Source: Melanocharis versteri (taxonomy: Eukaryota; Chordata; Aves; Passeriformes; Melanocharitidae). From it: 64,000 nucleotides of DNA. The position numbers were made by a program, and so were the translations under genes. Of the stretch, positions 25,309 through 36,500 are shown one piece after another; within the stretch, counting starts at the first letter, position 1, and every line of letters starts with the position of its first letter. Below the pieces are notes generated by a model. The model was not told where the DNA came from. It ran no database searches and saw only the letters and a list, made by a program, of their open reading frames with translations. Location of the stretch: contig VZTG01001729.1 in the NCBI GenBank assembly GCA_013397845.1, positions 719,984 through 783,983 on the forward strand, written 5' to 3'.

Positions 25309-25353
<45 letters not shown>
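25309..25353 (+). repeat. 45-base uninterrupted T run
   Basis: The run at 25,309-25,353 lies about 90 bases upstream of the minus-strand CpG island. On the minus strand it is a poly(A) tract, a sequence that disfavours nucleosomes. No retroposon body is attached, so I do not read it as a SINE or LINE tail. A single N at 25,377 shows sequencing trouble next to it, and the true length may differ. Confidence 0.95.
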
Positions 25354-25358
<5 letters not shown>

Positions 25359-26039
25359 CTGTGTTTGTTTTTTGTGNGACATACAGGATTGTTTCTAGCT
25401 GGAAGCAGAGGGGAATCCCAGCATGACTGGGCATCCTTCATCTCTCCGCTTTATCTATTAGACCACTGCTACATTTGAGACCCCCTCTCCTCAGGGTGGC
25501 TAGGGAAGGGGCATGTTTCAGGCATAATCCTGGGAAAAGCCTGTTCTGTTTAAAATTCCATTGTGTTTATAATTTGCAAGTTCATTGCCAGAAGAGTAGC
25601 AGGAAATATCCTACTGTCCAGGAAATTTGGTGCTGGAAAGAGACCATGTGGACACAGCAGCATGGAACATAGTCTGCCCTGGAAATCCATCCCCATCGCT
25701 CTGTGTTATTAAAAGAGATAAGCAGTAACATGAGGAGGTGTCTCACTGAGGAACAAAGCATGCAGCTCCTAAGAAAGCCTTCCCAGTGCACATGGGAGGC
25801 ATATCCACACCCGGCAACATCTCTCCATGCAGAGGTGCCCAAATTAGTCCAGATAATGAGAGCAATATCTTCACTGACAGATCTTCATTGCTGCTTCTTC
25901 TAACCTAAAACTAAAGAGCAGCATGGATCCACAGGCTCCCCAGAAATGAAACAGGGGAGGATTTCCAGGGCAGCGTGAATTCCTTGTACTTGAGCAAAGA
26001 AGTGGAAGTGACAACCCAGCCACCCACCCTGTCTCTGTC

Positions 26040-26105
26040 AGCCGGTGACATCTGGAAAGCCACTTTCCCACTCTGTGCCTCAGTTTCCCCACCTGTAAGC
26101 CAGCA
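26040..26105 (+). repeat. MIR SINE core fragment
   Basis: The segment ACTCTGTGCCTCAGTTTCCC followed by CACCTGTAA is a near-exact match to the diagnostic 3' portion of MIR (TCTGTGCCTCAGTTTCCTCATCTGTAAAATG). It is preceded by a GTGACATCTGGAAAGCCACTT stretch in the position of the MIR core. The element is truncated on both sides. Such conserved MIR pieces are sometimes co-opted as regulatory DNA. Confidence 0.68.
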
Positions 26106-27463
26106 CTGGCTGTATAAGCAGTAGAGATGTCTCTCCTTTGGTTGTTTCCAGGGCTCCTCCAGACACATACTCCACCTTTCTTCCCTGTCCTGTATGTTAC
26201 TGCACCCCCTCAGCTCACCTGATCTGAATCTCCAGCTCAGGTGTGCTTGTGCTAATTGACAGCATTCCCAGTTGGGCTTGTAAATTCTCTGTTTATCCAA
26301 TGGCTTGCTGATACAGTTCCTGTGACTGCACTGGTGGCATCACTGCCATACGGAAAACGCAGTAGGTGATTAATTCAGATCTTTTTTTTTTTTTACACCC
26401 ACTCATAAAATTTGGAACTCAGATCTAAGGTTCAGCTTTATTCTCCCTTGCACAGTACATTAGCTTAATTGCATTTTGTGTTTGGTACAGTGCACCGATC
26501 ACTTTGATGTGGGAGCACTTCAGAAGTTAAATTATTACCAGAACTGCACATTACAGGCCAAATATCAAGACCTTGGCAAAACTAAAAAGAGCCAGTCTAT
26601 CACCGTGCCACTGAGCACTGCTTGCTTGCCTGTCACTGCTCCTCCGAGTCCTCTAGCTGATTAATACTTCAGATTCCTGTAATCACAGGAGCTCTGTTTG
26701 CAGGTGTCAGATCTCCATGCCTGGGTCATTCTCAGGGAGCACAGCACCCTTCAGATTGGGTTCTCCTGGAAAGGGCTTGGGGCAGTCCCAGCTCCATCCC
26801 AGCGGCTGTTGGAAGGAGGCTGCTCTGCCTCATGTCACCTTCCACTCGCAGGAGAGATTGGAAGAGAGCAGAGACATGGCAGGCTGGCCAAATGAGCACC
26901 CCAGTGTCCCTGCTGGGCTTGTCTCCATGCCCAGAAAAGTCCGTGCATCCACTTACTGTTTCCCATGCAGCAGAGATCTAGTTCGGGTAAACTTGTATTA
27001 AACCTCACTGCAGAATGAACAGAGAGGGAGGCAATAAATCTGGGAGGCGTTCTTTGCCATTGCATCGTGATTGCCAGAGTCTCTAATTACCTCTGCACCC
27101 TCCTGTGCTCTCTCTGTGAATCACTGCTGCCCGTATCCAGGTACCTCAGGCAGGCAGAGCCATTTTCCGTGGTGCCATATGGTGCCAGCGGGGAGCCTCA
27201 CGGGCTGCCTGACATCCAAGGCGGCAGGACGGGGAGGCCTAACATCTTTCTGTTCAAAAGAGCACATTAATGAAATCTGCAGCAATCCGGCTGTCTCGGA
27301 GCTGCAAGGAGCAAATGGAAAACAAAGCAGAGCTGCAGTGAGTAAGTACCTGGCATGGAGATGGATAAAATTACATAAGCTCTTATATCCCAGGGAAATA
27401 GGAGACTGTGTACAGGCTGATTGTGAAGGTGTACTTATCAACATGATTACACAGGCAAAGAGG

Positions 27464-27501
27464 GCTTGATCTAACCCCATAAGCTTGATCTAACCCCATA
27501 A
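27464..27501. repeat. Exact 19-base tandem duplication
   Basis: GCTTGATCTAACCCCATAA occurs at 27,464-27,482 and again, base for base, at 27,483-27,501. Perfect identity suggests a recent slippage or end-joining duplication, or an assembly artefact. Confidence 0.95.
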
Positions 27502-28369
27502 ACTCACTGAGCACAGTGGAAAGCTCACAGACCTATTGTTAAGCAGGGTGGGATGGGAGATCTGGCCCATCCATGAGAATGGAGCAGAGCCCCACAGTCA
27601 AAATCAAGCCATTTTCCTCTTTTCTCCCACCTCAGCGGTTTCTCTTTTGCCTCCTTGCATGAACCAGTCACCAGGGACCCTTGCACTGAGGTGCAGAGCT
27701 GGGCAAAGCAGGGTATCCTCCTTCAGCAGTGCTCAGTGCCGTGGGGAAGGCGTACAAAGCAAAACAAGACAAGTGGTGAAGGAGCAGCCTCTGGGATGGC
27801 TCACAGGCTTTGGAGTGAAAGGAAGGTAATTAGGGGGAAAGCACAACTCTAAAAATACACAAACAATGCATATTTCATAGCTCTGCCACAGCCATGGCTG
27901 ACATGCCTGGGCACTTGCTGTGAGAGGCACTCGGTACCACGGGGTGCTGAGCGACCAGGGGAGGGTCAGCTGAGGGCTTTTAGGGTGGTTTCCATGGCCC
28001 CCTCCACACACAGACACTCACACACGTGTGGGGGTGCACACACACCACTCACACGCATACTCGAGTGTCCCTCTCTCCTGCCCTGAGCCCTCCTGCACAA
28101 GTCTGCATGAGGAGTCCCAGCAGACCTGTCCTTGGAGGTGTCCTTGTCCAAACAGGAGCCAGGAGAAACCAGCTTTAATGTCTGCCAGGGGTTAAACAAG
28201 TCTGAGGGGTCAGGATTTGAGGCCGGGAGCTGCAGGGCGGTGGCAGCAGGAGCTGGGCGTTGCCACCTCTCCAAGGTGTGCAGTGACAGCAGGCTGGTGG
28301 CTGCTGCTCCCCACTGGTGACAGCTGTCCAGCCAGAAACAGCCCTTACCTCCCCTCCCTCCGCCACTTC

Positions 28370-28620
28370 TGCTAATGAAATTTGCTTACAAAAGCCACAG
28401 TCTGGCCTTAATAGAAGGGAGAGTCCCAGGCAATATTTGATTGCACGTGCAATTACACCTAATAAGCAGGATTAGTAATGCAGATAACAAATACAATGTA
28501 AAGAGCTATACAGGCATTAAGTCTAATTATTGGTATTGCTGCCTCATCACTGGCAGATATAGATAAAATGCATATGGAATCAATCTGCATATTAATAAAA
28601 TAGCTGTCAGTCCTCTGTGC
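28370..28620. promoter_or_regulatory. Candidate conserved non-coding element (strongest by reading)
   Basis: About 250 bases of unique AT-rich sequence with closely spaced cores: TTGATTGCACGTGCAATTACACC (a CACGTG E-box between homeodomain-type sites), TAATTA at 28,524-28,529 followed by TTGG, GATATAGATAAAATGCATATGG and TGCATATTAATAAAATAG. It contrasts with GC-richer flanks. Density and evenness of homeodomain, E-box and GATA cores resemble known developmental enhancers. No alignment was available. Confidence 0.35.
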
Positions 28621-29984
28621 TGTCTGTTTGCTGTGAAGGGATTGTGTTTCCCAGACCCAAGAACAAATTAGGAGGAGAGAGCACACGGCAAAGGGCCAGA
28701 GCCACACCATGCCACATTGCCTCCTGCCAGAAAGGGACAGGGCTGCTGCGTGGGCTGGGGTAAAGGACAGCTTGAAGTGGGGAAAAAAGGGTTTTACACT
28801 GAATTCGCTGCAATGTGGAATCCTGCAGAAGTCAGGGTTTGGGCCTGTGAAAGCTTTGCATACCCACGGTTCAGATGGGGTGTGTAGATAACCACACACA
28901 GACGCCCACTGGATGGGCCCTGCTGCTCAGTGCTGCTCAGGAGCAGCAGACACTTGCTGGGTGCTGCAACTCCTGCAGCACCAGCCTTGCCACCCACACT
29001 ACCAACGTGCTGCATAAAAGGAGAGATGAATTACTGAACGTAGGAGAAATGGAGGGAAACACCTCAATGCATTTCATATTTTCCTCCAAAATTCTGAGCT
29101 TTTCTGATTAAGGCTCTGTTTCCACAAAGCATAAATAATAAGTCTTTTCCTTCAACTAGCCTGTTACTTTCTGCTTGACAGGAGCTGCTGATTATCATGG
29201 CAACCCAAAGAGCTGCTCAGCTCATGGAAGACCAGGAAATCCCAGCACCAACTGTGCTTCTGAACGTTGGCCCCATTGCCTTCTCAGAGAGGTGGCTCAT
29301 GAGTGCACAGGCTGCAAAACACAATCTGCATTTGTGCCCTCTAAGCCAAAGGGGCTTCTGAGCTATCTAAAGCCCACGTGACACCACTGATGCTGAGATT
29401 TCAGGACAAAAGTGCAGTCACTGTGGTGGTATCAACTTACCCGAGCTGGAAAGGTGAGCTGGAAAGGCTGTACCACACTAGAAAAATAGGAAATGAACAT
29501 CATGGTAAACACGTTGCTGGAAACTAATTGTGGCATAAAAAGTTCAGTTTTCCAGAGAGCCACTGCTCTTAAAAGGTGCCACTGGCACGTGCTGTGACAG
29601 GCCAGGGGATGTGATGTCAGCTGCCATCCATCAGCAGCATCGTGGCCTGTAAGTGGTTCACTGTAAAGAGACGAGGGTGCTTCAATGTCTCTAATCCAGC
29701 AGAAACCGTTCTGTAAGATGGTCCTGAGTGAAAAAACGTGGGGACTTTGGCAGGTCTGGGTGTGAGGGCCAAGCTGATGAGCACGGCAGGACCTGTGCTG
29801 ACAGCACTGGACTAAATGCATTACCTAAGAGCTGCATCCTCCAGGTTCACCTTAAACATTACTCTTTTTTTTGTCCCCCTTTTCCCCCCTCTTTCTCTAA
29901 TGGTTCTGTTTTAGGTTGAAAATCCCAAGTGCAAGCACAGTGAACCATTAAAGAGCAGCTCACACATATCTTCTTCCCCTATTT

Positions 29985-30250
29985 TCATCTTTCAAAATGA
30001 AGGAATACATTGTCAGGTTAACTCTGACTTTGCAGAGCTCTAATGAGTTAGTCAGAGTTTATTTATGTGGAAAGGATGAATGGTTCCCTACATGTTAATA
30101 GCACAATCAGCAGCAAACCCCTCAGCATTAATATTTAATGTCCTTTGTTATGTACATGCCTGGCTGTTATTCAGAGAGGGCTGAGTCAGGAGAGCAGAAA
30201 CTGCTGGGAATTGAATAAGCATTATTTGTGGGATTTCTCTGAGTGGAAAA
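29985..30250. promoter_or_regulatory. Candidate conserved non-coding element
   Basis: Unique AT-leaning block with repeated cores: GTTAACTCTGACTTTG, TCTAATGAGTTAGTCAGAG, TGTTAATAGCACAATCAGC, CATTAATATTTAATG and ATTGAATAAGCATTATTTG. The palindromic CATTAATATTTAATG is close to a paired homeodomain site. Function is inferred from motif content only. Confidence 0.28.
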
Positions 30251-31559
30251 TGGAAAGTAGAAAAAACATTGTTTTTATGTGTGGCAGCCCAGTTGTCAAG
30301 AAACTGCATTTCTGGATGGTGTATAATACATGCAAGGGACTGCTGCAATGGAACTCTGTGGCTTTTTGCATTACCTGATTTCTTTAATGTCATTGCCATT
30401 TTATGAGATGTGAGGGAGGATATCTAACCAAAAGACCAAAACCAGCACACATCCCCTGCAAATTCGTGATTATTCATGTAGCAGTAAGACAGAGAAATCT
30501 CAGAGAAAGAGCCAACCTTGCACATCCATAGTACAGTCCATCTCCCATCTTTTATCTAGATTTCCTACGAGTTAGACAACTAGGTAAAATCAGAATGTGC
30601 ATCCTACATCATTAGTACTTATTCTCTTTTATATACACAGACAAATATATTAAGTCTATATATAATACTAAATAAATATTAATCTTGAATCTGTCCTTCC
30701 TCTGTACCCTCAGTGATACAGCTGCCAGTTACAGACGGCTCCATCCTGCTCCCCTGTACAGAAGAGATATCAGCAGTGTTTTTCCAGATAGCAAGAACTA
30801 TGGCTGTTTTTCAATTGAAATTGCCCATAAATGCTCCACTTGCAAAGCCTTTCCATATTTCCATGATTACTCTGTAACTATAGCAAATGGCCTAAGCCTG
30901 GTGTACAATACTCATTTCATCTGAGTGATTTTTTAGGAACACTCTGATAGATGTGGGCATCTAAGGGATAAGAAAATGTGCTATATTGCATTACAGAGAA
31001 ATTAAATACGAAGCTGTAATTTCAGATGCAAAGGCTCAGGTTTCAGCTTTTTTCTTACTCGTCTGGAAGAGTCTTTATTCTTGAAGCTGTGCTTTCTGGG
31101 GAATTTCCTTGAGGGAAGCAGAGGGGCCTCTCCCTCCTTCAATAAAAGGCAGAGAAAAAAGGAGCTTTAGTATTTTCAAACAAAGTCACCTTAGCTGTTC
31201 ACTCACGTCTTTGCTTCTCTTCCTGTGCACAGGGCTGCTCAAAGCTGGATCAGAAGGGACTTTAGTGAGTTTGATGTGCACAGGACAGGAGCCTCGTGGG
31301 CAGAAGGCACCACAGCCAGGCTGCCTTCCAGCAATGCATCTGGAGGGGGAAAGGGATGGGGAGATTTTTCATAGAATGCAACTGGAAATCGTGTGGGAAA
31401 AGAAAGGATTGCTGGTGATCCTAGAAACATTTCAGGTATTTGCACCGCTGGTTTGTAACTTTGTGGTCTCATCGACCACCAGTGAGGCTCGATGTCAGCT
31501 GGTCACTGGGCAGAAACTGGGTGTAAAAACGGAGAGAAAGGGGAACATTTCCCTAAGCA

Positions 31560-31690
31560 GAAGTGAAGAGGAGGCGGAGGAGAGCAGAGAGAAGCGTCGT
31601 TCTGAAAGCACAGGGAGAGAGAGTGAGGAGCCAGCGCCTGCGAGCGGCCGCGCTGCAGTGCGGAGCCGCCTGCAGCAGGTGGCAGCAGGG
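31560..31690. other. Small GC-rich, CpG-bearing patch
   Basis: CpG frequency and GC rise briefly here (AGCGCCTGCGAGCGGCCGCG includes a NotI-type site), directly before the GGAC array. On the minus strand a CCCTGTGCTTTCAG acceptor-like site ends at about 31,604. It could be a minor alternative promoter or non-coding exon of either neighbour, or simply repeat-associated GC enrichment. Confidence 0.3.
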
Positions 31691-31694
31691 AGCT

Positions 31695-31788
31695 GGACGG
31701 ACGGACGGACAGACGGACAGCGGGACGGACGAACGAATGGACGGACAGACGGACAGACAGACGGACGGACGGACGGACGGACGAACGA
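31695..31788 (+). repeat. GGAC/GGACA tetranucleotide microsatellite
   Basis: An imperfect (GGAC)n array of about 94 bases, with AGAC and GAAC variants. Interruptions are spread throughout, so it is moderately old. It keeps all three + frames open and inflates the open frame listed at 31,109-31,903. Confidence 0.95.
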
Positions 31789-34717
31789 GATGCTGCCGTG
31801 GCCAGGGCAGCCAGAACTCCCCACAGGCCTCGGGAAATTCTTCAGCCTCCTAATAACTCCCGCTTACCCGCAAAAAGTTAAAAAGAATACAAAGAGTAGA
31901 TAAAGTCACAAAATCTACGGTGTAAAGAGCTGAGGCAGCAGCTGGCTGATGTGCTGGAAGCATCACACTGTTGAGGCAGCAGATAGGCAGTAGGGGTTAT
32001 TTTTTATTCCGTAGTTATTTCAGTAGTTCTGTCCTAGCACCCAGGTGTCACCGTCCCCTGGGCTCACCCCTGAGGAGCTGTATTTGCCTTCACAAAGCTT
32101 CCCGTGACCATCTGCAAGTGTGGGCCAGCAGATGAGCTACTTTGAAGAAGAAAAGGAAGATTTGCTTTCCACCCTTCAGCCTGATTTTGGTATAATATCC
32201 ATGCTCTGTTATATAAATGTTACATATAAAAAACCATAATGATGACAGATCTGTATTCATGTCTGCATTCCTGTTACCTGCAGGTCCTTCAGGAAGTCAC
32301 AACTCTGCATTTGCTGATCTCCAAAGCCCCACGATTTCCTGACCATTCCCCAGTTCATGTTTTCCCTCTCCTCAGGATCCCGCTGAATGCCAGTTGCATG
32401 TGCATCTGTGCCTTGTAACAGGAATCTCCCTAGAAGGGATTAGACAGCCTCCTCCTTTCATACAGCTCCCAGGGTAAGACAACAAGGAAACCCTCAAGCT
32501 TCTGTCTTTGCAAGGTGTGTGATGGCTCTTTATTGGAGTTCATGGAGAAAACACACAGTTTGGGAGTTGCATGATTCGTGTTTACGTCCTCTGCAGCTAC
32601 ATGTAAACCCACAGTGTCAGAGGGTCTCATCAGGATGTGTGACAGGTCAGCATGTGACCACAAACACCACTGGCAAGACACACAGGGCTCGATATTCTCG
32701 GTAGGGATGGGCACACAGGCTTGCTTGATGCTAATAAAGATGCTTTTGTCTTGTCCAGCTGGAAGCAGGAGTGACTGGATGCCCCATGAGAAAGCTGGCT
32801 GTCATGTGATTTCCAGATCATGTTTTTCATATCCCATAATCTGAAATCACATTAGAGATAGGGCCCTGTCCTGATCTGAGCTTCTGGGGCATCCACTGGC
32901 TCGCTGCTCCTGGCCCAAGCTCACATGGATGGCTTCTCTAAACACGGCTGTGCAGCACCACTGTACAACAACAACCAAGTATCCATGTTCAGGGGAAAAC
33001 ACAGAGCTGGAATTGTTAAGCAATACGCAGAAACCTAAACAGAGTATCTGACAGACACCTGAGTACCACTTGAGTGTGGCGGGATTGCCAGGGCACTGCA
33101 GATTCAATTCCTGGCCCTCTTTTGAGCACTTGCTTGTAGCTTCAAGCAATTCAGTGCATGAATGCGCAAAGAGGTGGAAATGGTGCTGCAGAGTGGAACA
33201 GGGGACTCAGAATTCTGAGATGGCTGACACTGTCCACCACGGGCAGTGCCCAGCACTCCCGTTGCTGCTCCACGTGTACAGTGTGAGAGAAGACAGACAT
33301 GAAGCAAAGGTAAACTCAGCTTCTTTTCACTTTTCTCTCCCTCTGTAAGCATCCAAGCACCAGTTAACTTCTTTGGGACTGCTGTGTCCCTGGATCTGCT
33401 TCTCTCGCTGCCTACTGAGAGCTGAGACTCTTCGATGCTACACAGCCCCAGCCCTCACCAGAAGGAAGCATCTCATCCCCCTCTCTAGCAGGGACGAGGT
33501 GCCAGCCAGTCAGCAGCCTCATTTGTCTGGAGTCCAGCCTTGTCCCTGCTTTGTTTGCTTCTTCTCATGGCAACAGACAAGCTTCAGAGAAGGTTTTTCA
33601 CCCACTCATTTTACCTGATAACAGCCTTTAACCAGCATCTGTTTGCCTGCAGGCACAACTTCTCGCTGCTAGTTGGGACCTATTTCTTATGAATAGTTGC
33701 TAAATGATGTCACTTTGGAATGAGCTCCCAACAAGCTGTGTCTGTGCTACCTAAACTCCAGAACTGCTGAAACTTGCTACTGCTGGTGTCCGAAGGGTAG
33801 GGGACAACCAGAGATGTCAAACACATGAGATTCATCCCTCACTTTGCTCAAATGGCACTAGGCAAGCCTTTCTCATTTGAAAATGGCCTCCTCGTGGGGG
33901 AGTAGGAATGCAGGTGCAGGGGTCTGCTCTCTGCTCATCTGGGCATCCCTGAGCCTGCCCTTCTCCTGCCCATGGGAAAGCTCCTGTTCTGCTCCCTGCT
34001 GTGGCTGGGTGTGCTCCTGCACCAGCAATTCTCCTCCACGGTACACACCTGGCACTGCTGGGCTGTGAGCTGAAGGAACAGCAAAATGACAAGTCAGCAG
34101 ATGAGAATTATCTGGCTCATCCCAGCCTGCACTGACATTTGGGGTGCTCTCTCCAGGCCACTGTCACTGTACACTCCTCACTCTGCCTCTGCTGCTCTGC
34201 TGGTGAGGGGAACACAGGTGATGCACGGTGGAAAGCTGCACTCAGCTCCTTCCTCAGCTTCCAGGTTCAGTGGCATTTGACTGAGAAATGTGGCTATTTC
34301 GAAACCTTGCACAGAGCTGGTTCAAGCACAGGCACCCCCGTCACTTCCAGTTTGGGGTTGGTTCTTGCAGAGCCTTTTTCAATTTCATCTTCTCTGGCTG
34401 GTGGTCAGATGTTAAAAGGGATCAAAGCACCGCTCAAACACAATTGTGACAAAAAGGGCACAGTGAATAACAGGGTTAAAGTGGGGCTGGGTCAGAGCAG
34501 TAGCTTGGTCACCACCCAGACAGGGCTGAGCTGCAGGTGTGGGGCTGCCTGCCTGTGGCAGGGGGGATGTTTGCCAACAGAAATTCACATGGATGCTGCC
34601 ACGGATGGGCAAGGGGACCTCAACCTGCCTGGGGGAAGCAGGCTGTAGTAGAAGAAACATCAAGTGTGATTTTTTGAGATCATGTCATTTTTTAAGATTG
34701 GCACAAACACCCTTTGG

Positions 34718-34862
34718 ACATCCCTGGGAGCGTTCAAGGCCAGGTTGGATGGAGCTTTGAGCAACCTGGTCTAGTGAAAGATGTCCCTGCCCGTGGCGGG
34801 GGGTTGGAATAAGATGATCTTTGGTGTCCCTTCCAACCCAAGCCATTCTCTAATTCTGTGAT
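34718..34862 (+). mobile_element. CR1 LINE, 3'-end fragment
   Basis: The sequence follows the avian CR1 3' end in forward orientation: TTCAAGGCCAGGTTGGATGG, then GAGCAACCTGGTCTAGTG, then TGTCCCTTCCAACCC, ending in the degenerate octamer pair ATTCTCTAATTCTGTGAT. It is heavily 5'-truncated, as is usual, and has no coding capacity. Confidence 0.93.
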
Positions 34863-36099
34863 CTCTGTTGAGTCTGGATGTAGTTCAGCCAGCTACAGAG
34901 CACCGAGGGCCCCAGCTCTGGTCACACCTGCCTATCTCCCATTTTCAGCACTACACAGCATCAAGTTTTAACTCTTGGTTGGACCAACGGGCTCTCATTC
35001 CCTCACACTGGTGTTATTGCAAAGGAGTGATCTAAACTACAATACCCTTTTTAAACACCCCTCTGACATGTTTTGGACCTGGCCGTGTTGGGTGTGGGAC
35101 CAAAGACAAACACAGTCACACACTCCTACGTGCAGACACCCTTCACAGCCTCATGTTTCTTGCTGGCTGATGAACAAGGGGCCAAATGATCTGGGAGAAT
35201 GTAACTTAGCACCAGGACCCAGAGCAGCACAAAATCCCACTTGGTGCCAAGGACTTGTGATTTACGCTTTTGTTTCTGCAACAACAGACAGAGGCATATT
35301 TTTTTTTTTTTTTTTAAAAAGGAGCTTTGCTGGATTTTCCATCCCCTGCCGAGACACAAAGCCGAATGGCAGCCAGTATTCCCAGCAACACCCATGGTTA
35401 AGCACCAGTGCTGTTGCCAACTCCTGCAATCTTATCACAAGCACCACAGCGTTTGCTTTCTTTTCTTAAAGCCCCAACTCCTGGAGTCACGGGATTAAGC
35501 AGGCAACTCAGCTTTTGATTTTAATAGCAGTTTTTATCCCTCACTGTTAAGAAGAAAAGCTTTTGAGTGGGACAGGCTCAAACCTACAGAGAAAATAAAT
35601 AAGAATATCTACTTAAAATCTGGTATTTTTAAAGCCAATTTTATTTGGGGAAAGAGTTTTGAACATTTTGGAAATCAGAACTTGTCAGCAGATAAAGGAG
35701 TCCCTTAAAGAGCTAAAAAAATTAGTCTCAGCTGAGAAGGTGCTGCAGGGGGAAAGTAGACTTGGGTTTTCATTTCTTTATCCTGTCAGAAAGATCAGCA
35801 AAGGAAGAACATGTGGGTTCACTAGCTGAGGCAAAGCACATTTTGTGTCAAGAAGCCAACATTAAATTTCAAAATGTGAAGCCTGAGACTTCCTAGAAAG
35901 GGAATAGATAAGCCTGTCTTTGTCCCAAGGTGAGACTGGTGGATGGTATTGATGTATCAGTGCTCTAGAAGAAGGAGGAGAGGGATCAGCATCTTCCATT
36001 TTGCAGCACTTGCTCCACGTGTTGGAGTCCTACACAACCGTCAGAGGGATGGACAGATGTCCCCAGTGCTTGCAGCCCCCAGACCCTCATGGGTGACCT

Positions 36100-36500
36100 G
36101 CTCTGGCTCTCCTACTTCTATTGCAACTTATTTGGATCTGGAGCTGCTTCAATTTTTTGTCCTATCAAATGCCAAAAGCAACTTCAGTGCTAAGCAAGTA
36201 ATTAAGAGCAATAATTATGCAGATGCCCTCAAAGTGGGGCCATCCATTGTTTTGCTGCAATTTTTAATAATTTTAAGTTGAAAAAGCTTGTATGATCCTC
36301 GAACACATCTATAGATTTAAAGTGCAAAATGGGATATTTTAATAGACCATGGTGAAAATTTTTCCCATAAATGATGAGAAATGTTTAAATCAATAAAACG
36401 TTTGTTTAGATGTCCATATGGAGGAAAGATACAGTCTGTTGCTCTTCATATTGGATTGATCCCACTGTGTTAAATTACAGCTGGCTACAGCCCTTCATCA
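36100..36500. promoter_or_regulatory. Candidate conserved non-coding element
   Basis: A long AT-rich unique block with TAATTA at 36,199-36,204 and again at 36,212-36,217, the latter running into an ATTATGCAGATG octamer-like core. There follow TTTTTAATAATTTTAAG, AATCAATAAAACG and a TTGGATTGATCCC OTX/PBX-like core. It reads as a multi-site enhancer. AT bias alone would also give some of these matches. Confidence 0.3.

Larger units (their letters stand above)
25378..31559. other. Intergenic stretch between the two promoters (left part)
   Basis: No recognised gene lies here. It holds a MIR-like fragment near 26.05 kb, a T run at 26,382-26,394, a 19-base tandem duplication at 27,464, an imperfect CA-rich patch at about 28,005-28,056 and two AT-rich candidate regulatory blocks (28.4 and 30.1 kb). 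Open frames are under 150 codons and unrecognised. Confidence 0.5.
31109..31903 (+). other. 264-codon open reading frame, probably not a gene
   Basis: This is one of the longest gap-free open frames in the window. Its first half matches nothing I recognise. The third quarter is a Glu/Arg/Ser-rich stretch from the purine-rich GC patch. It then reads a TDGRTDGQ-type repeat straight through the GGAC tetranucleotide array, which contains no stop in any frame. The length is explained by that array and by the purine-rich patch. No promoter, splice site pair or conserved motif supports it. I list it only because a reader would otherwise find it and wonder. Confidence 0.12.

Noticed and set aside
28005..28060. 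CA/CACACG-rich patch as a possible microsatellite
   Set aside because: Too interrupted to count as a clean dinucleotide array; mentioned only in the region description.
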